Shown here piece after piece: positions 55,640 to 64,000 of a DNA stretch of 64,000 nt. The translations under genes and the position numbers were made by a program. Each line of letters begins with the position of its first letter. The first letter of the stretch is position 1. The notes beneath the pieces were generated by a model. It was not told the DNA's origin and ran no database searches. It worked only from the letters and a program-made list of their open reading frames with translations. The stretch is taken from assembly GCF_035046485.1 (NCBI RefSeq), contig NC_085136.1:293175080-293239079 (forward strand), written 5' to 3'. The DNA comes from Aedes albopictus. Lineage: Eukaryota > Arthropoda > Insecta > Diptera > Culicidae.

Positions 55640-56520
55640 GTGACGTTGCAATGGACGATTCAGAGCGTCTCAGGAGCCTTTAAAGGAAAAGAGGTTTCAG
55701 AGGCATTTCAAAGAGTTTCAGGAGCGTTCCAAGGGGGTTCAGGCGGCATATCAAATTGATTAGGATGATTTCAAGGGCGTTCCAATTGGACCACGACGGT
55801 TTTAGGGACGTTTCGAGCATTTCAGGTAGTGTCGTATCAGAGGGGCTTTAGGAACATTCTCCGAAACCACCAAAAACGCACCAGTATCGCCTCCAAAACC
55901 TGCCTTCGAAACCCTCTCAGACCCCCAAAAGGCCCCTGAAATCTGCTCCGAAAATTAATGTCCTCATATTCTCACACTTTCAGTTCTCGAATTACCTCCA
56001 TGACTTTTTTTTTTGTAGTTATCGGAACCGCTTTGAACCTTGGACTTCAAAACTCCAGGTCTTCAATTCGAAACTGGTATTTTTTTTTGCCGGAAGCCCC
56101 TAGGAGCCCCTGAAATGCCCCTGATACCACCTAAGGCGCCCTGGAGAACCCCTCCTCCAAATTCAAAGTACCCTTCTTAAACCTCCTGAAATCCCTCAAA
56201 TGCCCATGAGATTATCCAGAACCCCTTGAGACTCTTGCGAACCCAGAACGCCCCTGAGGTCTCCTGGTACACTCTGGCACCCGCTCAAATTCCTTCGAAA
56301 CCTCTGAAACGCCCCTGAGACCTCCCGGAACTCCTCTAGAAGTCGCTTGAGACCCCTTGAAGCACCCTGAGGCCCCCTGGAGCACCCTTGAGACCATATG
56401 AAACGCGCCTGAGACACCCGGAGGCGCCCCTGGAACCCCTTCAAGCCCCCTGAGAGTACCTGAAATCCTTTTAAACGTTCCTGAATCCACTTAGGAACTC
56501 CTGAAATGCAGCTGCAACTT
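55640..56520. repeat. CCTGAAACGCCCC / GGTTTCAGAGG repeat block
   Basis: 55640-55840 is in GTTTCAGAGG orientation and 55860-56520 in the reverse (CCCCTGAAATGCC, CCTGAGACC). The open frames of 82-92 codons on the minus strand here are read-through of the repeat. Confidence 0.6.
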
Positions 56521-56569
56521 CCCTTTTCTTGCCCTTATAAGCGTCCCCTGGCCAGCCTTGACCTAGCTA

Positions 56570-56782
56570 CTGTTATTATTTCATTTTCCTAGGCACAATA
56601 TTAGTTCTGAGTAGCTCGACTTCAATTCGTCCCAGTCGGAGTCCTTGCTAGCGGTAACAATGCCATCAAAGGAGTCGTTTGTTTGAGGGTTTTTCTTTTT
56701 GGCCATGGCCGCTTCCCGGGCCTCGTAGTTCCGTCGAGCTCCTGGGAACGATATACCATCGTCGCTTACTGGTGTGGCCGAA
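56570..56782 (-). pseudogene. Unrecognised short coding fragment
   Basis: On the minus strand an open stretch reads DGISFPGARRNYEAREAAMA and onward to SYSELILCLGK before a stop near 56591. The composition looks protein-like, possibly retroelement ORF1. I do not recognise a family. Confidence 0.3.
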
Positions 56783-56790
56783 GGTTCAAC

Positions 56791-57006
56791 GGCGCAGTAT
56801 CATAACGTCCGAGGCCATAATGTCCCAGGACTTTATGGCGCATTTTTTCGGGGCATAACGTCCAAACATGTAAGTGTGTCACAAATTCCAAGGAAAGAAG
56901 GCACATAGGATATTATGACGCACCCAAACTTTTGGATGTTATTTCGCAAAAAAAAACGCGACTTAATGACCGGGACAGTATGGCCTCGGACGTTGTGATC
57001 CGGCCC
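56791..57006. mobile_element. Small foldback MITE with GTTCAAC flanks
   Basis: The inner arms CATAACGTCCGAGGCCATAA and (reverse complement) CACAACGTCCGAGGCCATAC match, with TGTCCC just inside. GGTTCAAC occurs immediately outside both ends (about 56783-56790 and 57007-57014), consistent with an 8-bp duplication. The interior carries further short ATAACGTCC units. Confidence 0.6.
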
Positions 57007-57014
57007 CGGTTCAA

Positions 57015-57566
57015 CAGCGGAAACACAGCATCAGAGAGGACTAGTAGTTTCTAGTCCACTCCAAATGAATATATTCCGGGATAACCTTGCCGATGATTGT
57101 CAAGGTGCTTACCAGGAAGTTGACAAGATAGTCAGGTTTTCGGGCTATACGACTTCGTGTTGCCTGGGTATGTGCATCCATTTTCTCTTCAGATTATTCC
57201 TGGAAACACTCATCAGTGTTCGAATCCCCGGAAAGGAACAAAATGGGAAAGGAACCAGGCAGCTGATTCAAACCAACCAAAATATTTTATGCTCCTGAAC
57301 GTTGACCAAACGTATCCCTTGGACTTTACCATTCCACTAACAACTCCCAAATTCAAGAATGTAGAGGTCTCTTTGTACTTTCTTTGGTATTTAACAAATC
57401 CTCCCTCAGCTGCCACAAGGACGTAAACAGGGCAGCTCTCGGCCTCCGTCAATCTTGCCTAAGAGTCAGAGATTAGTCCTATTGGTGCTTTGGTAACGAA
57501 CGGGAAGGAGTTAACCCTCTTAACAGTGGTCCAGAACTGTTCCACCTACGAATTTGTGCGACTTGC
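57015..57566. other. Antisense retroelement-like remnant, unresolved
   Basis: Minus-strand fragments such as KYQRKYKETSTFLNLG suggest decayed coding sequence, but no domain is recognised. Confidence 0.3.
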
Positions 57567-57570
57567 TTAA

Positions 57571-57685
57571 CCCTCGAGCAGTCGCGTCTTCGACTACCTG
57601 CAGCGACGCCACGCTCACGTTGTATACCATAAGTGTGCGTTTTCCATGGTGCGTGTACTCAGTACACGACGTGACCGCTCTAGGG
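57571..57685. mobile_element. 115-bp TTAA MITE with CCCT ends
   Basis: TTAA lies at 57567-57570 and 57686-57689. The ends CCCTCGAGCAGTCGCGTC and (reverse complement) CCCTAGAGCGGTCACGTC form an 18-bp inverted repeat. CCCT ends with TTAA duplications are typical of piggyBac-group elements. Confidence 0.7.
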
Positions 57686-57689
57686 TTAA

Positions 57690-58617
57690 TGCTAATTCTA
57701 ATGCTAAATACTCATCAATGTTCGGATGACCTCTCATTGTAGACCGGGAGAGGATCAATAGGTGTAGCAGTGTAGCATCTAGCTAAATCGAGAAAAACAA
57801 CTGATTTATCGGCCAAGTTATTCAAGGAAGAGAAAATCTATGAAGAAAAATCGAACATATTAGTCACTCTGGTATGATACTCAGCATTCGTTAACATATT
57901 AAGAACAAACGTCTTGGAGTTTCAGTTCCACATTGCACCAGAATCATATATGCACAAATCTTAAAGAAATAAACTTCGAACGATAGTGTTATTCTATTTT
58001 CTCTTTACTCACTTGCAATAAGCTTAAAATAAGAAGAAGCGGAACACTGGTTTAGTAAATAATGAGATTTGTGCGCTGAATATGTTCAAAAGCCGACCAT
58101 TGTAGTGGGCATTATGAGATTCTAACGGGCTCGTCCATATAGACTTGTTTGAAAATTGAGTTTCTGTCAGCTATTCTTAAAATAGAATTTGACATCGTCA
58201 ACTGGGTGTACATCTTTCCAAGCCAAAGTTCCATTTGAGTTTAGTGCACCGGTTGAAATACACTGTAATTTAACAAGGATGTCAACAAATTCATTATTAT
58301 TAATTTACCTTGGACCATTGAAATAATTGGGTTCGCTTTACAATGAATCAAATTAATTGCTATTGTGCAAGTCTGATAAATGGTGCTGATTACAACGAAC
58401 GGTATCCCCCTACCTAACCGACCGACCCACTATCTCACAGCGCCATTTGCACAATTCATGTTCTAATTAAACTTGAACATCCGGAAGAATAATGACTCCG
58501 AGGTTCTGTAGTGCAAGCGACATAATTAATGAACAAGTGGCCAACAGCCGCCCAAGTTTGCCTCCGTTCCACCGCTGCTTAACTGACACCGTTTCCGTTT
58601 CTATCTCTCTCCAACAG
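57690..58617. other. 3' end of the 38.6-kb intron
   Basis: AT-rich with no repeat recognised. It ends in a strong polypyrimidine tract (CGTTTCCGTTTCTATCTCTC, TCCAACAG) before the next receptor exon. Confidence 0.5.
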
Positions 58618-58893
58618 CTACTTTGCCATCGTGCGGCCCCTCGAGTACCCGCTGTACATGACGCACCGGACGGTCGGTTTCATGCTGGCCAACGTGTGGA
58701 TGCTGCCGGCGTTGATCTCGTTCACGCCCATCTTCCTGGGGTGGTACACGACGGCCGAGCACCTGGAAACGCTCAAGGACAACCCGGAGATGTGCGTTTT
58801 CGTGGTCAACAAAGCGTACGCACTGATTTCCAGCTCCATCAGCTTCTGGATACCGGGCATCGTGATGGTGACGATGTACTACCGGATATTTAA
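58618..58893 (+). CDS. Octbeta2R: Octopamine receptor beta-2-type, exon encoding TM4 and TM5
   Basis: The first base completes the DRY arginine, followed by YFAIVRPLEYPLYMTHRTVG (intracellular loop 2). TM4 carries ANVWMLPAL with Trp4.50. ECL2 has GWYTT and EMCVF with the disulfide cysteine. TM5 has ALISSSISFWIPG with the serines that contact catechol or phenol rings in amine receptors and Pro5.50, ending MYYRIF. The donor is AA|GTGAGT and K is completed by the next exon. LEYPL-MTH and FTPIFLGWYTT point to the beta-2 rather than beta-1 or beta-3 subtype, from memory of the Drosophila paralogues. Open frames on the other strand here are shadows. Confidence 0.94.
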   Translation, partial: LLCHRAAPRVPAVHDAPDGRFHAGQRVDAAGVDLVHAHLPGVVHDGRAPGNAQGQPGDVRFRGQQSVRTDFQLHQLLDTGHRDGDDVLPDI

Positions 58894-59112
58894 GTGAGTA
58901 GATTGGGGCGGGGTGGGGACGACGGTTTGTTGTGACGAATGGTGTTTGCTTTCAATTAAAAAGTCATGGTTGATGACAGTGTGATTACCGTGAGCGATGG
59001 GAAAGCTACAAGTGTTAAATATTAAAGGCATGAGTATTTTTTTGCTTGAAATGTGTTCCCTAAGATAAAATACGAAACAAAAAAAAAAATCTAATTACAC
59101 TTTCCTTTCCAG

Positions 59113-59308
59113 GGAAGCCGTCCGGCAGCGGAAGGCCCTCAGCCGGACCAGTTCGAACATCCTGCTGAACAGTGTTGCCATCAACAACTCGAACACGCTG
59201 CACGCCAACTACCACCGCAGCCACCATCTGCGGGCGAGCGATTGCGACCTGGGGATGGACTCGAAGGACATTCAGCACGACACGCACAGCGAGATGAGCG
59301 ACCTGGAT
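59113..59308 (+). CDS. Octbeta2R: Octopamine receptor beta-2-type, exon for the start of intracellular loop 3
   Basis: After a 219-bp intron, the acceptor TTTCCAG|G gives EAVRQRKALSRTSSNILLNS, a stretch shared with Drosophila Octbeta2R (recalled). A less conserved Asn/His-rich part follows, then SDCDLGMDSKD and SEMSDLD. Loop 3 couples to Gs and holds Ser/Thr sites for kinases; RTSS fits a basophilic kinase site, by inference. The donor is GAT|GTAAGT, phase 0. TM6, TM7 and the C-terminus must lie beyond 64000 or in an exon I could not recognise in 59309-64000. Confidence 0.9.
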
Positions 59309-62270
59309 GTAAGTAGACACTGTGCACTAGAAATACTCCTACACGTGTGGAGCAAATTTTCTCCTGAGGGATCTAACTAGCAGGAAGCCTAAACTGTTTA
59401 TGAATTCTGCTCACGTAGCAAAGCCCTATGAGATCATAAACACACATACTCAAGCGTGCATATCGATCGGCCGACTGGTTGGTCACAATAGCAAACAAGT
59501 TTATTTCAAGTGTATTAATTGCTGAACAGTGAGTCACAATCAAACAGACGAATGAGTCAAAATCTATCCATTCTCTGCTTTATGAAAGCTAAACGTTCCA
59601 TTTCCGCATGTTTTCCAAATTTCAAAGGTTCTAATTGCCTAACAGTGTGCGGTAACTTGTCAGGGGTCATAGCCTAACAGACGAATGTGTTTAAAAATCT
59701 CGTTCCTCAACTTTTAAAGTTGAGCTTATTTGAACCCGTTAACGCCTAAAGTGTCTCATAATGTGAATCTTTACACAAATTTGTTTTGATTTAGTTATAT
59801 TTTAATAAAATTAACATGCTTTCATTGAAAAACTGGAAGTCTAAGGTGTTGTTCCAAAAAATATTGCAATATGGGTCCTCATCTTCTGATAATTACTTCA
59901 AGTTCGATTTCAGGACCACTTTTTCAAAAAGAATAGGAAAATTACTGTTAGATTACATTATGGCTTTTACAGAAATGTATATGTCTGTGTCAAAAAAAAA
60001 ACAATATAAAACAAATGAATTTTTTTCTTACATTTCCACTCTCGTTTGATCTAATCCAAAGTTTTTTATTCAGCGAGACAATGCTGAGAGTGTCTGTGTT
60101 CGATTGCTGATCGTTCCAGTATCTTTTCATAAAGAAGAATCCGTAAATGACGTTGCCTTTTTTTTCATCAATTTTTGATTCTCCTGCCCATATTTTTTAG
60201 TGACACATGGGTCATGCCGCGCCAAGTGACCGACCGCTTGCAATCGACCATCGCGGATGTGAACTAAATTTGGCTGAAACATTTGTTTAGATGGAAAAAG
60301 AAAAAAATCCCAATTTTGGTGCCGATCGAATCACCCCTCGTTTTGGCCGATATGAAAATTATCCTCTCTTTCTTTTATTTTTATCATTGAAACAATTGCA
60401 CATACACATTTTCGACCTTCAGCTTTTTTGAAGGAAATCGTTCAGGGAATTCAGAAAAAAATATTTTTAATACAGTATTGCCAAATATCATATTTTTCAA
60501 TTTTAAAACTCAAAATGGATTTTTCACAAAATACGTATATTTTGATTTTAAAAATTTTGATTCCATCGTGTTTATCAGATGTTTCTCGATCAAAAAAGCT
60601 TTACTCCCAGAGTAATTAGCGTCATTCCTGATATATAGCGTTTTTAAGAAAAGGTATTCATTTTTTTTATATAAAATATAATATAAAATCAGGTGCAATT
60701 AATAAAATTCGTAAAAAAAACATTGCCCGATGTCATGTACAGACGTTTTGTGCTGATTTGAATAATATCGAGTATAAAAAGGATTAAAAATGTGACAGTG
60801 TTGCCAGTTTACCTATTTTTATTATACCATGAAACCTAACCTTCAAGTGTTTGACAATGTACAGGTTATTCTGAAAAATCGCACCATGTGTGTTTCAAGA
60901 TGTGTGAGTAAGATAAAACAATACACATCTTCTTCTCTAACAACCTTGTTGTTGACCTTTTCTTCACAGATAAACAGACGTTACACCCCAAGCAACACGA
61001 CTTGTTTCAAAGCCAATAACAACAACCTTAGCGCAATATATTCATTGTCCGTATTATAGACGATAGAACACAATTGCTTCTTCTTTGAAACCCAAAAAGC
61101 GCAGATTCTAAATCGTTATGCAACTTGAATGAGAGGAAATAATAGAAATAAAAAAGATTTTGTCCAGACTCGAACCATGGATACTAGGAGTATTAACTAC
61201 TCGCCTTACTTAGTACACCAAACGCTCTGTGAGAGACCACCATAAAAGCTGATGTTACTTTTTACTTCGTTGCACCTTCTTTGTCACTAGTTGAAAAACT
61301 GTCAAAATGAAAAGACGCGCAAGTTTTTCGCAACACATTTGGAACATAATCTGAACAAACAAACCAGAGTTAGATGTTCCATGATTGTAACGTAGCACAT
61401 TTAATGCAAGCTAACTGTTTTATCACTTGTGAGGAATATGTAAGCTCCGCCTCCACGAAACGATGTCAAACACGATATATTTGGTGATTTCTAAGAAACA
61501 AAGCCGAACCTTGACGAAATTCGGAGTTTTAATGCAACTCAATTGACAAGATGGAAGTTGCGTGTGCTTTCAGTGCAACTCATTTAGACCAAAGCATAGA
61601 AAGCCACATTTTGGATGATGTTGCGGGTGCTGCTTGGGAACTAGAACAATTTTCGTGAAAATCCATCACCTAGGTGGTGGAAATGTTTCACGATACACTG
61701 CATTGTGCAATATCGTCAACAGAAGGCACTAGTGTGAAACGTCAAACGCATAGAAAAACGATGCGCGCACCTCTGGTTGTGAAAACTACAACTATGAAGG
61801 TTTAAAATGAACGTTAAAACCGTGGTCGATGGAAATTTCACCAATGTTACGTCTGTTTTTTCTGGTTTATGGTCCTAGCTGACAAAATGACCCAATAATT
61901 GACAGTTATTGTTAGTTTGATAGTTATCAATAAAAAAAATAGGTATATTGCAAAAGTGAGGATACATTGTTAAAATATAAAATGTTTCTATTGTGAAATT
62001 CATTTCAATTGGTGTTTTATTTGTTTCAACAATAAAATGAAATAATTGTGGAAGAAATTGTTAACAAAATCAAGTTTGAAAATTAAATTTGAAATGATTT
62101 TTGAAAGTTTGTTCTAGCAAAAATTTCACTTGAAAGGCGCCACCCCTAAATATCAACCGAAATAGCTGATTTTTGTACAGCTGACTTATTTCGACTAGTA
62201 GATCACTTTCCACTTGGGAAATCATATATCGGAGAGATTTTTTGAAATAAGCCCCACCCTATTCTTTGGT
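59309..62270. other. Intron downstream of the loop-3 exon
   Basis: AT-rich, without recognised coding sequence. 60070-60150 has weak similarity to the Feilai-like SINE (AATGCTGAGAG, TTCGATT, ATCTTTTCATAAAGAA). A B-box-like TCGAACC at about 61168 may be another SINE scrap. Other parts show no clear repeat. Confidence 0.4.
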
Positions 62271-62274
62271 TCCT

Positions 62275-64000
62275 CCAGAAATTTTTTCATGGATTTCTTT
62301 AGGAATCAAAAATTTCTTTAAATACTTCGAAGATTCCTTCAGAAATTCTTTCAGGGATTCTTTAAGAAACTTCTCTGGAGAATCCTTTAAAAATTCCTTA
62401 TAATATTACTTCATGAATTTGTCCAAAGATAATAAGTTCAAGGAAATCTTCTAAAATTCCAAAGTTATTCGACAGATTCCTTCAGAAATTACTCCAGGAA
62501 CTCGGTCTTAAAATCTACCAAGATTTCCCACATGAATTCCCATGAAAGTTTGTTGTTTTTTTTTTTCAAAAAACTCGATTCTATCAGAAATTTTTCCAGG
62601 GCTTTCTTCAGGAATTCTCTCTCCGATAACTTTTCTAAGTAGATATCAATAGGTTCCTTTTGAAACATAACCAGGAATTACTTAAAAAGTTCTTCTTGGG
62701 ATTCATTGAAAAAATTCTTCAGATATTTATCTAGCAATTGCTTCAGAATTTTCTACTGGGATTTATTTTAAAACTCTTTCAAAGATTTTTCAATAAATTC
62801 TTCCAGTTTCAGCTTCAATTCTTCAGACAATTTTCCAGCTATCGCTTCAGAAATATGTTAAGGTGTTTTTTAAGGAATTCCCCCAGAAATTTGTTCAGTA
62901 ATTACTCTTGGGATTCTGTTGAACATTTCCAGAAATTTATTCAGGTATTCATCTACAAATTCCTCCAGAGATTTTTGCATTTTTACTTTCAGTGATTCAG
63001 GCAGGATCTCCTTCAGATATTCCTGTGGAAGTTAACCTAGCAAACATTCCTGCTGTAAAACAACTCTTATGCAAACTTTAGCTTAAGAAACTCTTGTTCA
63101 GCTACTTATATTTCTTGGAAAAACAATGATTTATTCAGAATTTCCTCCAGATATTCCTCAATGTATTAACCCATTTTCTGTAAAGATGACTCCACTAATT
63201 TCTCCATATTTTTCAAAGACATCTATTCAAATATATTTCCTAGAAATTTTCACGGAAATTTCAAAAGACTTGATTCTTGGGATCTATGCAGACGCTTGTT
63301 CATGCGTTTCATTGAAGGATTTTTCCAGAAAATATATTCTTAAATAAATTCTACAGGAATTGTTGAGCAGGTTTTTGGAAAAAAATAAATCTTACAGAAT
63401 ACATGAAGGAAGGCTTGAAGAAATACAAGGTAATGCCTGGAGAAATACATGAAAGAACTACTGGAGAAATCCTTGGAGGAACTTACATGTTTTTTTAGAT
63501 AAAATTTCAAATAAACTCCACAAATAAATGGATTAGTATCTGATTGAATGTTTGAAGAAATTGAAATAATAACGTCTGAAGAAAAAACTCGGAGAAAATT
63601 TCTGAATTTTTAAAAGAAAACCCTGGCGGAATTTCTGAAAATAATCTCAAAATCTTTGTGAAAAAATTCCCTTGGAATTGCGTTTATTGAATAAACTTTT
63701 CTTCTAGTGTCACCCCTAGAGAAATTTCTAGAAGATTTTCTGGACACATTTTTATTTTTCTTTTCTCTTTTATTTCAATTTATTCGTGAATTTTAACGTA
63801 TGCTAAATTTTCAAACAAATTTCTTGAATAATTTTCGGAGAAATCCTAAATAAAAACTCCTGAAAAAAAAAATCTGAAAATATATCTGGTGAAATTCTGC
63901 GAGAATCTTCTTACTGTAAACATTTCAGAGAATTTTCGATATGTTTACTGGTATATTTCCAGGGGGTTTTAAATGGTTTCTGGGTGTTAAAAATAAGCGT
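62275..64000. repeat. Degenerate TTCC/AGAAATT repeat block to the window end
   Basis: Same texture as 1-786 up to about 63360 (GGGATTCTTTAAGAAACTTC, GGAATTTCTCC). It then changes to the opposite orientation (GGAGAAATACATGAAAG, GAAGAAATTG) to the end. No gene is called. Confidence 0.65.

Noticed and set aside
56196..56490. Two overlapping 82-92 codon frames, Gly/Val/Phe-rich
   Set aside because: Both are read-through of the CCTGAAACGCC repeat on the minus strand.
58492..58893. 133-codon frame overlapping a receptor exon, and an 80-codon frame on the other strand
   Set aside because: Both are out of phase with the GPCR reading frame, which has conserved residues and correct splice sites. They are shadows of GC-rich coding sequence.

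Overview
The window looks like a piece of a large, transposon-swollen mosquito genome, most likely an Aedes species. This is an inference. It rests on one receptor gene with insect-type sequence, tRNA-derived SINEs of the kind abundant in Aedes, very long introns, and dozens of small inverted-repeat elements. Nothing bacterial or viral in organisation is present.

The only host gene I can support is a beta-adrenergic-like octopamine receptor, by sequence the Octbeta2R orthologue, on the + strand. Four internal exons are visible: 18805-18903 (TM2), 19922-20020 (ECL1 to TM3), 58618-58893 (TM4 to TM5) and 59113-59308 (start of intracellular loop 3). All junctions are GT-AG and the phases match. 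The first exon(s) with TM1 and the last with TM6/TM7 lie outside the window. The intron between the second and third visible exons is 38.6 kb and splits the Arg codon of the DRY motif. All other recognisable content is intronic and mostly mobile DNA.

Layout. 1-18804 is intron 5' of the TM2 exon. It holds degenerate TTCC-type repeats, SINEs, a nested pair of inverted-repeat elements (8088-9137), a pyrimidine-rich block (9975-11815), a TTAA-flanked element (12444-14133) and an element with an internal tandem array (15333-17277). 18904-19921 is a 1-kb intron with an 8-bp-TSD MITE. The 20021-58617 intron carries repeat blocks, a SINE split by an ORF1-only retroelement (25760-26947), BEL/Pao pol remnants (28620-29508), and a non-LTR retrotransposon split in two (30327-31546 and 39861-40725) by an 8.3-kb nest. 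That nest has an apparently intact Penelope-like element (34217-37977) at its centre. Further on are a second tandem-array element (41622-46343), a second non-LTR element (about 47865-53590) hit by two TA-flanked transposons, and a decayed antisense retroelement (54550-57480). 59309-64000 is intron, ending in more degenerate repeats.

The mobile elements can be ordered in time, because removing an inner element together with one copy of its target duplication restores the outer element's reading frame or hairpin arm in several cases. The most unusual finds are three hammerhead-ribozyme-like folds in the Penelope-like terminal repeats, the multi-level nest, the ORF1-only retroelement with its own poly(A) signal and 13-bp target duplication, and a group of elements sharing a short terminus near CCCGRGCAGAAG with 2-bp duplications.
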